Source: a virus. Taken from it: 56,616 bases of DNA. Positions within the stretch are counted from its first letter, which is position 1. Each line of letters begins with the position of its first letter. Made by a program: the position numbers and the translations under genes. Below are positions 46,152 to 54,888 of the stretch, in pieces. The stretch spans positions 1 to 56,616 of the IMG/VR virus record IMGVR_UViG_3300044641_000673, one strand, 5' to 3'. The notes beneath the pieces are model-generated. The model did not search any database and had not been told where the DNA came from. It saw only the letters and a list, made by a program, of their open reading frames with translations.

Positions 46152-46559
46152 TCAGATGAATGCTCGGATAGCCAACGGGTCGCCAGTTACCTGCCCGATG
46201 ATATCCAAGTCGTTAAAAATCACAAACATAGCAGATTCGTCTTTACCAGGAATCTTGACTTCCCAGCGATCACCGCCGTACTTAGCCACGCGAACGTGTT
46301 CACCGGCTTTGCACCAATCTCCCTCTGGCCACGGCTTCATGTCATTACGGTTCTTGAAAGCCAGCGGACCTAAGGCGACTACTTTGCCTATCTGCGTGTT
46401 CCACTTCTCGGTTTCATTAGATCCGTGAATATCAATGATGATACCCCCAGCTGATTTCTTTTTCGGTGTGCGAATCTGAATCAGAACACGGCTTCCGAAG
46501 GGCTGAATTCCAGCATCTACTGCTGGGAAAGCCTCCGCCATTGCGTCCTCATAAGTCAT
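46152..46559 (-). CDS. GroES-like co-chaperonin (Cpn10 fold), 135 aa
   Basis: The sequence GIQPFGSRVLIQIRTPKKKS, AGGIIIDIHGSNETEKWNTQ and IGKVVALGPLAFKN matches the GroES beta barrel: N-terminal P(x)GxRVLI strand, mobile loop with SAGGIIID, then GxVVAxGP. The C-terminal half (VAKYGGDRWEVKIPGKDE, VIFNDLDIIGQV) supplies the closing strands. A phage Cpn10 can partner host GroEL to fold the coat protein, as with T4 gp31. The gene stands between portal and scaffold genes. I prefer the ATG at 46557-46559 with AGGAG 13 bp upstream. An ATG 7 codons earlier is possible. Confidence 0.8.
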   Translation of the reverse strand: MTYEDAMAEAFPAVDAGIQPFGSRVLIQIRTPKKKSAGGIIIDIHGSNETEKWNTQIGKVVALGPLAFKNRNDMKPWPEGDWCKAGEHVRVAKYGGDRWEVKIPGKDESAMFVIFNDLDIIGQVTGDPLAIRAFI

Positions 46560-46746
46560 TGTCAAGGTTTTTCTCCTCATCTAGAAGGTTTAACAGTACG
46601 TCGATCGCCGCCTCATAACCGGCAACCATTCCCACGCGATACCCGTACTCAAAAGTATCGCGCGTCTGGGGTCGTCTCAAAGCGGTAACAGCAAATGACT
46701 GCTGTTCTGCTTTCAGACGATTCAGAAGTTGAGACTCAATGTTCAT
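46549..46746 (-). CDS. Small helical protein (65 aa)
   Basis: The 65-residue protein reads as two helices: SQLLNRLKAEQQSFAVTALR and FEYGYRVGMVAGYEAAIDVL, with an acidic end. The YGYRVGxxxGxExA pattern is common in small phage proteins placed beside the portal gene. It is coupled by ATGA to the 45-codon gene upstream and overlaps the GroES-like gene start by 11 bases. Function unknown. Confidence 0.7.
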   Translation of the reverse strand: MNIESQLLNRLKAEQQSFAVTALRRPQTRDTFEYGYRVGMVAGYEAAIDVLLNLLDEEKNLDNDL

Positions 46747-46880
46747 GCAGGAGTCTTAGGCGTCGCGGGGGCAGGGGGCAACGACTGACCGTCGAGCTTC
46801 TCGCCCGCCGCTAGGCGGTGTTTCTGTTTCACAAATGCGCCAGTCATAGGGACTGTGCCAGGAGTGGGTTTATCGCTCAT
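46743..46880 (-). CDS. Very small basic, proline-rich protein (45 aa)
   Basis: ATG at 46878-46880 opens 45 codons to TGA 46743-46745. The stop overlaps the next ATG (ATGA). The product begins MSDKPTPGTVPMTGAFVKQK, then HRLAAGEKLDGQS and a proline/alanine end. It lies 10 bp after the portal gene with AAGGA before the ATG. A short, mostly disordered peptide. Function unknown. Confidence 0.62.
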   Translation of the reverse strand: MSDKPTPGTVPMTGAFVKQKHRLAAGEKLDGQSLPPAPATPKTPA

Positions 46881-46890
46881 GATGTTTTCC

Positions 46891-49383
46891 TTAAGGGTTA
46901 GGGTTAATTCCGGTTCCGGTGCTATACGCGACCTTCTCGCCCGTGGCCATTTCGGCAGCGGCTAGGAGTTTCGCAGTATCGTTGTCATCCGTGTTCATCT
47001 TGTCACGGATTTGTAGCTCAGCAGAAGTACGCTCATTTTCGGCTTGTTGTCTCATTTGCTCAGTTTGCATGCGTTCAGAGTCGGCTCTTTGATCAGCCGC
47101 CAATTTAGCCGCTTCAAGCTGTTGCTGTGACTGCATCTTCTGCTGTTCAATTTGCAATTTAGCTTGATCAACTTGCATACGCTGCTGCAATGCTTGGCCT
47201 TGGACTTGCGCATTGAGCTGTGCAACTTCCATACTCTTGTCAGGCGGCATAGGTGGCTGGGGCTTGAACTGCTGAGCGGCTTGATCCAGCTGTGCCAACT
47301 CTTGAGCGAAGCCACCGAGTTGATTCTCGATGAATTTCTGCACTTCTAAGATGACTTTGACTTGATCTTCAGCTTCTTCAGGGATCAACTCCTCACGCTG
47401 TGCTTTGTCCACGGCGTTATGCGCTTCAACAAGGTAGTAATTAAGCAGGTGATCACGTAAATGCGTGGCGATCGGGTACAAAAACGTCTTTGCGATGGCG
47501 GGGTTTGACCCGAACAGCGGAGACTTCAAGAACGGGATGTGCGTCATCAAGTGCGCCATGTGATCTTGCGACGGAAGCACATAAACTGGGCGACCCATGG
47601 CGGCTGCGACGTTCTCGCTTACCGGATCCATGTCTTCGCTTCCTGGCAACGGCTGCAGCACCTCATTCGCAGGCACTTTCATGTTGCGGAGGAACATTTC
47701 CTCTACTTTTCGCGCATCATACATCTGCGGCATGGCTTGCGCACGCTGCATAATTGCCTGAGTTTGCGCAAAACGCTGGGTTTCGCTGAAAATTGCAGGG
47801 TCGCTGACAGGAATGACGTCCATCGGACCGTCAAAGTCAGACGGATCAATCTCAAGCCCCGCCGATTGTGCCTCAATGTCCTCAGTCGTCAGGTATGCGC
47901 TGTTGATGCGGTGCAAAATCTTGAAGCAACGCGCCATCGAGCCATGCAACCGGCTGTGAATTGAGGAGAACACCACCATACCCTGCTCAATGAGCGCCAT
48001 GGTTGTGCCTACAGGCTGGTTAGGGTTCTGGTCAGACAGCTTCTCAAACGAGGTTTGCACCACACCCTTGCCCGCTTCTACTAGGAAGCCCAAGAGTTGA
48101 AACAGCGTGGGGCTGGGACCGTTGAACGGGAGTGGCATTGCCAGCTTGCGCACGTCATCGATGAGCGCCCCGCCCTCCATCTCAACAACTTCTGTCGGCT
48201 GGACATTGAGGGTTTGCCCTCCTGGTCCTCCTTTGAGCTTCAACAGCGTGGGGACGTTCTGAATGTGAGCCGAGTCGAGCAAGGCGCGGAGTGCGCCGGT
48301 GGCTGCACCGCTCAGACCGCCAATCATGTGCGTCAGACCGATAGGGTACGCGCCGCGCCAAGGCACAAACGGGAACTCTACAATCCAATCTAGCTCAAGC
48401 TGGCGCGGGTCATCAGCTTCCCAGTTGCGGTACAAGCCCAAGCCGAGGTTGGTCGTCTTGTCAATGCTCAGAATGTAAGGCTCGGGACCATCCCCGAAGT
48501 CAAGGTACGTATAAACTTCAAAGATCGTACGCAGCCCGTCTTCGTTGTAGCTCAGGTCTTTGCGCCCCTCAATCTTGTCGTTAGCCTGAGTTGACTTGCT
48601 GAACTCGGGATCTTCCGGCATACCCAAGTCAACGTCAATGTACATGCCGGACTTGACGCGGCGCTGGTACTCAAACTTCGTGATGTACTGCACGTGCGTC
48701 TTACGCTCGGCGGTGTAGAAATTGGTCGCCGCGAACGGCAGGTACACGTCATCAATAGCGATGAACTCAGCGCAGGGGCGACGGTGCAACGGGTTCCACA
48801 TGAACTTCATGTACTGACCGCCGCCGAGCGGGAGCTGCGTGCTCAACTGCTCAAGCTCGCCACGGAACTCGACCATCTGCTCAGTCGTCTGCCAGTTCAT
48901 GAAGTCGGCTTTACGCTGAGCTTTCTGAACCTTGGACTTGTCTTTCTCGCCGAGGATCTTACTCTTTACGGGACCATTGGGCGGGAAGACCTCCTTCATG
49001 AAGCGGGCAGAGAAGTCCACGCATGCCTCAACGAGCATCGGGTGCACGACCTTGTTTGCTCCGGTGAACTGAGCGCCTCCTGGTGCGTCATCACCTAAGC
49101 CCGTACGACGCAAGCCCTCCTCGTACTGCTTGTCGCGCTTCTCACGTGCCTCTTTGTCGTTGCCGATCTTTTCTACAAGGTCGCTAATGGCGGTCTTGAG
49201 CAGGTCTTGATCGACCTCGTCGACGATGTTGGCAAAGTGGGCGAGCTTAGTCGCATGGTCAACTTCATTCTTCTCACGAATGATTGCCCCACCGTCTTCG
49301 GTGTCTTCTACCTCGTTGTCAACGTCCTCTAGCTGAACGGTCTCGCCTTCTGGCATGTCATCTTGTAATCTTTTAGTAGCCAT
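46891..49383 (-). CDS. Portal protein (830 aa)
   Basis: A large head-entry protein, recognised by size, position next to terminase and sequence style. It has an acidic N-terminus (EDVDNEVEDTEDGGAIIREK), a core with FTGANKVVHPMLVEACVDFS, YMKFMWNPLHRRPCAEFIAI and GGLSGAATGALRALLDSAHI, the region FEKLSDQNPNQPVGTTMALI (a conserved portal motif type) and a C-terminal Gln-rich coiled coil about 690-790 that could form a P22-like barrel. The dodecamer would be the DNA gate and the docking site for terminase and adaptor. Coding runs without overlaps to its neighbours. Confidence 0.82.
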   Translation of the reverse strand: MATKRLQDDMPEGETVQLEDVDNEVEDTEDGGAIIREKNEVDHATKLAHFANIVDEVDQDLLKTAISDLVEKIGNDKEAREKRDKQYEEGLRRTGLGDDAPGGAQFTGANKVVHPMLVEACVDFSARFMKEVFPPNGPVKSKILGEKDKSKVQKAQRKADFMNWQTTEQMVEFRGELEQLSTQLPLGGGQYMKFMWNPLHRRPCAEFIAIDDVYLPFAATNFYTAERKTHVQYITKFEYQRRVKSGMYIDVDLGMPEDPEFSKSTQANDKIEGRKDLSYNEDGLRTIFEVYTYLDFGDGPEPYILSIDKTTNLGLGLYRNWEADDPRQLELDWIVEFPFVPWRGAYPIGLTHMIGGLSGAATGALRALLDSAHIQNVPTLLKLKGGPGGQTLNVQPTEVVEMEGGALIDDVRKLAMPLPFNGPSPTLFQLLGFLVEAGKGVVQTSFEKLSDQNPNQPVGTTMALIEQGMVVFSSIHSRLHGSMARCFKILHRINSAYLTTEDIEAQSAGLEIDPSDFDGPMDVIPVSDPAIFSETQRFAQTQAIMQRAQAMPQMYDARKVEEMFLRNMKVPANEVLQPLPGSEDMDPVSENVAAAMGRPVYVLPSQDHMAHLMTHIPFLKSPLFGSNPAIAKTFLYPIATHLRDHLLNYYLVEAHNAVDKAQREELIPEEAEDQVKVILEVQKFIENQLGGFAQELAQLDQAAQQFKPQPPMPPDKSMEVAQLNAQVQGQALQQRMQVDQAKLQIEQQKMQSQQQLEAAKLAADQRADSERMQTEQMRQQAENERTSAELQIRDKMNTDDNDTAKLLAAAEMATGEKVAYSTGTGINPNP

Positions 49384-49391
49384 TGCTTACC

Positions 49392-52301
49392 TCACATAAA
49401 CTGGTTAACGATCGCATCTACGCGACCGGAGTCGTACGCTGACACGCTACCACCTTCGGCGTAGCCGCGTGGGGTATTGATGCTGTTCATAATCTCTTCA
49501 ATTCGAGTCGGGTCGTATGACACTGAGCCACCTTCGGCGTAACGCGTAAACTTGACTACGTCAGGCTTCAACGAGGCGCGACCCTTCTGCGTCTCGGGTG
49601 TGCCGCGCTTAGCTTCACGCTCAACGGAGTCCAACAACTCTTGCAGCGAGCGGGTGTCCCTGCCGAGTTGAATGCCGAGTTCGTTGTTGTGTACGTCGGT
49701 CTTGTAGTCAGAGCGTGGCTCACCTAAACCCATCCAGTGTCCGGCGGTGCGGAAAGGGGCTTCCTTGAACTCGTACGCTTTGCCCAACAAGTCGGCAACG
49801 GTAGGATTGGTCTTCTGCGCAGCGATCGCCGAAGCGATCATGTGTCGCGCTGCGTCACGCTTGGTCTGGTCATCGGGGAACATCTCTTGCGAGACGGTGT
49901 CGGCGTAGATCCTCAAGTTACCGAACGTCGGGTCGGGCAAGCCCTCACCCGCACGCTTGACTGAACCGCCCTCAGCAAAACCCTCTTTGCCGAAGTTAGG
50001 ATCAACGAAGCTGCGGAACTGTCTCTCATCCATGAAGCGCGGAGCATCAGGATTAAAGTTGACAGCGTAGTTGAACTTGTCTGTTCGCTCATGCGGCAGG
50101 TCATAATCTAACACGTCCTTGAGCGCTTTCTGCACGCTAGAAGGATCACGTAGATCAACGATGTCGTAATGGTGCAGGTCTTTCACCTTACCCCACTCGC
50201 CAGCGTTCAAAAACTTGAGCACCGAGTCGGTGATCTTTTCTTTGTAGGCGGGGTCGCGCTTCATGTACTCACGGGCACGCTCACTGCTGAAGGCGTTCTC
50301 AACCGGCTTCAACTCAATGATGTCTTGCGGCACTTGTTCTGGCTGGCGACCGGTTTCTTTTGCCCAAGCGAGGTAGCGCTGATCCAGACTACCTGTGACT
50401 TCGGGTTGACCTTCCCAGTTCAAAAACTCATCAACCTCAGGGGTGTACTTGTTCTTCTGGAACCACGCGTCGTAAGAACTCTGGTTGGGCTTTTGCGCCA
50501 TCGCCTGAGCATGTGGGCGACCTTCAGCGTCAATCAACGTCGTGAGTCGGTTGTCGCCTGAGCCGTAACGCTTAGCGAGTCCTTCACCCTGCGTACACCA
50601 ACCGGCTTGCTTACCGATCGTCGTGCAGAGCTTCATAGCCGACTTGTCAACAGTCGCGGGAATGTCAATCCACGTCATTCCTGGTTCTTTGACAAACGAA
50701 AGCTGCGTGTCAGGAATTTGCATTTTCGGTGTAGCAGTCAGGTTACCCATCATGTCGCCCAGCTCTGCCTTGGATGCTTCCTCGGAACGCCACTTGTTGA
50801 CTGCGTCAACTTTCTCCACCATCTGCTTCATCGTCACTTTGTCAAGCTGCTGAGGTGTCATACGTAACGCGGCGGGCAGACCTGACTCGGGGTCAAGCAT
50901 GTTCTCAATCTCGTCAGCCATGTGATTGAACCCGAGGTTCTCATTGAGATCTATGGGTCTGTCAATCTTGTAAATCGGCGTCTTTGGGTCTAGCTTCTCA
51001 ATCCAAGGGTTACGCTCCGCTATCGCAATTTCTTGCCTACCATTACTTACAAAGTTGGGCATTTCACGCGCCATGCGGAACCGCTCTTGAAACTCTCCCG
51101 CAGGGTTAGCTGTGATCTCAGCGTCCGAAAGGGCTTCCCACATCTCAGCTTTGCGAGAGTTAATTTCCATCGCCTCGGGATAACCCGCCTCGGCGTGTCT
51201 CTGCACGGCGAACCCTTCCTCGGGATAACCCACCTTAACACGCATAGCGGCTACGTCTTCAGGTAACCACATGCCGAGTTCTTCTGCTTGACCAGGAATG
51301 TGCGAGAACCCTTCTTCGTGCGCAAGTCGGATCGGGTCATCCGGTGTACCCATGTCATTACGGATGTACTTTTCAAGTTTAGTGTCAAGCCACTTGTTGA
51401 CCGCGCCCTTTTCCGGACCCAACAGGTTGTTCAAGACGTCGGGTCTGTTCTCCCGCAACCATGACGAGGGGTGCTGGTAAACGTCCATGTCTACCATCTT
51501 TGACCAGAGGTCTTCACCGGCGGCTTGGTTGATCATGTCGCCGCTGATGACGTCGGGGTTACGCTTGATGGGGTTCACCGACATCGTCACGCTGTCTCTT
51601 TTAGCAGCCGCAGGTTGCCAGTTACCGCCCTTCGGCTTTACGGCATACGACTTCAAAGGTGAAGTTACGTTCTGCACAATGTCACGCGCAACGGCTGGCG
51701 CGGTCTGCACGAGGTTAGTGCCCACGCGCTTTGCGAGGCTCGCCAACGGCGGTGCGACCAACATCGCCGCCTCTGCCGTATCATCGGGCAGCATAGGGAC
51801 GTTGGCTTTGTTGATGTTCGTGATCGGCTGACCATAGCTCAAGCGCTCTGCGGTGCGAGCTAACGCCGGTACACCTAGGAACTCCATCGTCCCCTGCATC
51901 TGCTGCGTGCGCCGTGGTGAGTAGGTCTGCTTCAGGAAGTCGGCAATAGAACCCAGCGCGGCGTTCTGCGGCTGTGCGCGCATTGAACCGCCGTCGTAGT
52001 AGTTCGTCTTGACAAACCCTCCGTCTGCCCACTTGACCTTGTTTGCCCAATACGCGGGGCTGCTCGGACCCTTGGCGATGTTCTTTGCGTGACGTGACTT
52101 GAACGAGGCTCGCTTAGCCTTCATGCGGTCGGACTCGCCCTCCTTGGGCTTACCCGCCGTGCTCGCGCCCTGCTCACCGAAGCGAATGATCTTCTCCTTG
52201 CCGTCTACCTTCGTCTTCACGATGTGTGACTTGGTAGGATGGCTAGGCGTGCGTCGTGGCTGGTTGAGCGGTAAGCTGTCCTTGTCAACGCGGTTGGTCA
52301 T
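49392..52301 (-). CDS. Very large multidomain protein with AEGG motifs (969 aa)
   Basis: Residues 20-92 are basic (KAKRASFKSRHAKNIAKGPS, then PAYWANKVKWADGG), a familiar segment of phage proteins near terminase. The middle (about 230-560) is long and has no clear match. Residues about 555-606 contain MKLCTTIGKQAGWCTQGEG and TTLIDAEGRPHAQAM, a WCT...G pattern seen in large polyvalent phage proteins. Residues about 800-890 have RDAARHMIASAIAAQK and TDVHNNELGIQLG, resembling a DxHNNxxG domain (DUF6973-like). AEGGSV motifs occur at 776-781, 922-927 and 948-953. It may be an ejected effector or virion enzyme. Function unknown. Confidence 0.6.
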   Translation of the reverse strand: MTNRVDKDSLPLNQPRRTPSHPTKSHIVKTKVDGKEKIIRFGEQGASTAGKPKEGESDRMKAKRASFKSRHAKNIAKGPSSPAYWANKVKWADGGFVKTNYYDGGSMRAQPQNAALGSIADFLKQTYSPRRTQQMQGTMEFLGVPALARTAERLSYGQPITNINKANVPMLPDDTAEAAMLVAPPLASLAKRVGTNLVQTAPAVARDIVQNVTSPLKSYAVKPKGGNWQPAAAKRDSVTMSVNPIKRNPDVISGDMINQAAGEDLWSKMVDMDVYQHPSSWLRENRPDVLNNLLGPEKGAVNKWLDTKLEKYIRNDMGTPDDPIRLAHEEGFSHIPGQAEELGMWLPEDVAAMRVKVGYPEEGFAVQRHAEAGYPEAMEINSRKAEMWEALSDAEITANPAGEFQERFRMAREMPNFVSNGRQEIAIAERNPWIEKLDPKTPIYKIDRPIDLNENLGFNHMADEIENMLDPESGLPAALRMTPQQLDKVTMKQMVEKVDAVNKWRSEEASKAELGDMMGNLTATPKMQIPDTQLSFVKEPGMTWIDIPATVDKSAMKLCTTIGKQAGWCTQGEGLAKRYGSGDNRLTTLIDAEGRPHAQAMAQKPNQSSYDAWFQKNKYTPEVDEFLNWEGQPEVTGSLDQRYLAWAKETGRQPEQVPQDIIELKPVENAFSSERAREYMKRDPAYKEKITDSVLKFLNAGEWGKVKDLHHYDIVDLRDPSSVQKALKDVLDYDLPHERTDKFNYAVNFNPDAPRFMDERQFRSFVDPNFGKEGFAEGGSVKRAGEGLPDPTFGNLRIYADTVSQEMFPDDQTKRDAARHMIASAIAAQKTNPTVADLLGKAYEFKEAPFRTAGHWMGLGEPRSDYKTDVHNNELGIQLGRDTRSLQELLDSVEREAKRGTPETQKGRASLKPDVVKFTRYAEGGSVSYDPTRIEEIMNSINTPRGYAEGGSVSAYDSGRVDAIVNQFM

Positions 52302-52462
52302 TTCTTCCTCGCCGCTCTCATGTTGTCAACGAGGTTGGGGTAAGGGCGTCCGGCGCTCTTTGCCGCCGCCTTCGCCGATGACTTAGCCGCTGGTGACAGC
52401 GTCTTGCTCTCGCCGAGGCTCTTGGGTCGTGCCTTGTCCCAGATCGGTTTCTTAGAGGCCAT
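52298..52462 (-). CDS. Small basic Ala/Lys-rich protein (54 aa)
   Basis: ATG at 52460-52462 opens 54 codons to TGA 52298-52300, which overlaps the next ATG. The product begins MASKKPIWDKARPKSLGESK, then has an Ala/Ser/Lys helix (AAKSSAKAAAKSAGRPYPNL) and a basic end. A similar DxARPKxLGxSxxLSxAxKxxAKxxAKxxGRPYPNLVDNM protein is common beside the terminase genes of aquatic phages. It could bind DNA. It overlaps the upstream gene by 11 bases. Confidence 0.72.
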   Translation of the reverse strand: MASKKPIWDKARPKSLGESKTLSPAAKSSAKAAAKSAGRPYPNLVDNMRAARKK

Positions 52463-52718
52463 TGCGGTGCTCCTTGATGAATGCGTCTAACTTGTTGTCA
52501 AGCCGGTCTAACCGGTCAAGCACGCGGTTGATGTCCGTGTGCAAATCGTTCTTTGTGACATACTCCTTAGCGACCTCTTCACGGGTGCGGTTGATCAGTA
52601 TCGTCACGCGCAACAGTTCTTCCTTTGTAGCGGTCAGCTCAGCGTCTTTGGCGCGGACAGCCCACCCCAACAACGCCATGAACACAGTCAGCACCGCGTT
52701 CCAAACAAACTGTTCCAT
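52452..52718 (-). CDS. Small membrane-anchored coiled-coil protein (88 aa)
   Basis: The N-terminus MEQFVWNAVLTVFMALLGWA forms one membrane helix. The rest is a long charged helix (ELTATKEELLRVTILINRTR ... INRVLDRLDRLDNKLDAFIK) with a clear heptad pattern. The ATG at 52716-52718 is used because GGAG lies eight bases upstream. A GTG three codons earlier is weaker. It sits between terminase and the 54-codon gene, not in the lysis block. It may be a membrane-tethered assembly or packaging factor, or a holin-type protein. No family is assigned. Confidence 0.68.
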   Translation of the reverse strand: MEQFVWNAVLTVFMALLGWAVRAKDAELTATKEELLRVTILINRTREEVAKEYVTKNDLHTDINRVLDRLDRLDNKLDAFIKEHRNGL

Positions 52719-52731
52719 ACCTCGCACTCCT

Positions 52732-54303
52732 TTAAGCGGCGTAAGGGTTTACCCTTGGTTGCGATTTGATTCGCGGCTCGTCCATATCTTTTGCTTGAGG
52801 TAACTCAAACCATCCATCATTCTTGAGATAAATGATAGCTTGCGTAAACGTGTCCACATAATCATCATGCTCCGCTACTGGGAACTTGCCCAGTTGTTTG
52901 AGGAAAGACGCTGCCCAGCTCACCGGTTGACCGAGGTTCTTCTTTGATTCCGGCACCCACAACAGCCCCAGCTCTAAGGTCGGTGCGGCTTGGTGCGCCC
53001 GTGATACCTTGTCAGCCTGACCTGGATTATAGCCCACGGCTGGCACTTTCGCCAAGCGCAAGTCTTGCAGCAATGATTGCCCACTCGCCTTCGCTTCCAC
53101 CAAGATACGGTCTGGGCGCTTAGCGCGTGAGTATGGCGAGTCCTTCGTCATCCCGCCGTATTCAGTCGTCCAGTCTTTCACGGCTCGTGCTCGCAGGTCT
53201 GGATAGCTCAGGTGTTCATCCCATGCATCAATCAGCATCGCATTGCGTGCGCCCTTGTGCGTGAACATCGCCCAGACCGAGCAAGCCGTGGGGTCACCGG
53301 TTGTCTTCTCAGTGAACGCGCAGTCGTATGACTGCAGTATGTACTCAAACGGCGGCAGACCTGATGACGCTGGCCATAGGTTGAAGTGTGCGGTCTTGAG
53401 GATACCGCCCTCGCTCGGAGTCGGGTCTTGCTGTAACTGACCCGCCGTGCCGTATGTACCCAGCAGTTGCTTCAGCATGGTGATCTCTTTCTCACCGAAG
53501 CGCTCGGGGCAGATCAGCTCGCCCTTCTTCTTGCGTGGGTCGTACGTGCCGAGGCAGGTCTTGCGCACCTTACCGTCCCACTCAGCAGGAATGCAAATAT
53601 GCTCCCAGCCCTTGATGTCCTCAAGGATGTGTCCGCTGATGTCGCGCTCGTGCAGTCGCTGCATGACGGTCACCATTGCGTCAGTCTTCGGGTTGTTCAG
53701 TCGCGTTGACCATACCATGTCAAACCATTCAAGGTCTGACTCCCGCATGATCTCCGACTGCGCGGCTTGAGCGCCGTGTGGGTCGTCAAGTATCAAGCGT
53801 GAGCCGCCCTCACCGGTTGCCGTACCGCCCACCGATGTGGCCAGCCGGTATCCGGTCTTGTCGTTCTCAAAGCGCTGCTTGGCGTTTTGGTCGCCAGCAA
53901 ACGCAAACATGTAGCCCCAGCGTTCTTGATACCACGGGGACTGCAACAGCCGCCGTGTCTTAAGGTTGTCGCGGGTGCTCAGGTTGCCCGAGTAGCTGGC
54001 GCATAGAAACTTCTGGGCTGGGTCGGCGATCCACTCCCACGCCGGCCACATGACGCTTACAATTGTCGATTTGGAATGTCGCGGCGGAATGTTAATCAGC
54101 AGCCTGTGAATATCTCCAGCGCTGACCGCCTCAAGGTGCTCGCAAATTGCCTCGATGTGCCAGCTCGGGATAAACGGAATGCCGGGCTCTACGACGTGCC
54201 ACGACTGCTTCACGAACTCGTACAGCGAACCCGACGCCGCTCGGCGGTCTTGCTCCCGCTTGACAAGGTCAAGCATGACGGCAGGGTTCATTGGTGCGTT
54301 CAT
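52732..54303 (-). CDS. Terminase large subunit (523 aa)
   Basis: The N-terminal ATPase shows a Walker A-like IPPRHSKST (72-80) and Walker B LILDDPHG (170-177), followed by a coupling region MVTVMQRLHERDISGHIL. The nuclease half carries SYDCAFTEKTTGDPTACSVW, ILVEAKASGQSLLQDL and HDDYVDTFTQAIIYL, providing the acidic triad of the RNase H-fold nuclease. It drives DNA into the prohead and cuts the concatemer. ATGA-type overlap couples it to the small subunit gene. The subtype (headful or site-specific) cannot be told from sequence alone. Confidence 0.88.
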   Translation of the reverse strand: MNAPMNPAVMLDLVKREQDRRAASGSLYEFVKQSWHVVEPGIPFIPSWHIEAICEHLEAVSAGDIHRLLINIPPRHSKSTIVSVMWPAWEWIADPAQKFLCASYSGNLSTRDNLKTRRLLQSPWYQERWGYMFAFAGDQNAKQRFENDKTGYRLATSVGGTATGEGGSRLILDDPHGAQAAQSEIMRESDLEWFDMVWSTRLNNPKTDAMVTVMQRLHERDISGHILEDIKGWEHICIPAEWDGKVRKTCLGTYDPRKKKGELICPERFGEKEITMLKQLLGTYGTAGQLQQDPTPSEGGILKTAHFNLWPASSGLPPFEYILQSYDCAFTEKTTGDPTACSVWAMFTHKGARNAMLIDAWDEHLSYPDLRARAVKDWTTEYGGMTKDSPYSRAKRPDRILVEAKASGQSLLQDLRLAKVPAVGYNPGQADKVSRAHQAAPTLELGLLWVPESKKNLGQPVSWAASFLKQLGKFPVAEHDDYVDTFTQAIIYLKNDGWFELPQAKDMDEPRIKSQPRVNPYAA

Positions 54304-54881
54304 TTCTGTCCGGCTTTAGCGAGCAAGCGGCTCATGTTCTCAAGCTCCTCATCACTGAGGTTCTTCAGGTCTACCGCCGCGAGTGCAATCGGTCCTCCGT
54401 TTGAGCCGGTGTGCTCTTGCGTGATCTTGTCGCCGTAGACCTTGGGCAGCATCTTGCTAAGCATCCACTTGCGCGTGTCAATCTGAACCCGCTTGTGCGC
54501 GATGACGTCGCTGTTGAGCGGCATCAGCATCTGCTTGAGCAGGGGTTCACCCTTCTCATCAAACATCGGGTCGCCGTTCGGGTCGAGCTTCTGCACCGTC
54601 ACCCACTCGTGCGTCTTGTCGCTCAGTGCGACGATCTCATCAGCGAGCAGAGCGTAGCCGATCTCTCGCGCGTGCGCGTAGTCCTTCCCCACGCCGCTGG
54701 GGTCTTTGTTCACCCACTCCAGAAACGTAGCAACAGAGGGCATCCCCTCTGCTTTGCAGATTGACTCAAGAGAGCGCCCGACCTTCAACTCCTCACAGAT
54801 CTGAGCAGAGACGACCTCGCGGTCGTACTTGCGTGCTTGCAGGTGCACTGCGCCTTTGGTGTTGTGTTTTGTGGTAGCCAT
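54300..54881 (-). CDS. Terminase small subunit (193 aa)
   Basis: The 193-residue protein begins with a basic stretch and a helix-turn-helix (AQICEELKVGRSLESICKAE, then GMPSVATFLEWV), the DNA-recognition part of TerS. A helical oligomerisation region follows (ARKYDRE..., YALLADEIVALSDKTHEWVT), and RKWMLSKMLPKVYGDKI is a conserved motif of this TerS type. The ATG at 54879-54881 lies only seven bases from the -10 element, so the mRNA may start at the ATG. It is the first gene of the late operon. The repeat region just upstream is a candidate recognition (pac) site for this protein. Confidence 0.85.
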   Translation of the reverse strand: MATTKHNTKGAVHLQARKYDREVVSAQICEELKVGRSLESICKAEGMPSVATFLEWVNKDPSGVGKDYAHAREIGYALLADEIVALSDKTHEWVTVQKLDPNGDPMFDEKGEPLLKQMLMPLNSDVIAHKRVQIDTRKWMLSKMLPKVYGDKITQEHTGSNGGPIALAAVDLKNLSDEELENMSRLLAKAGQK

Positions 54882-54888
54882 GTTTCTG

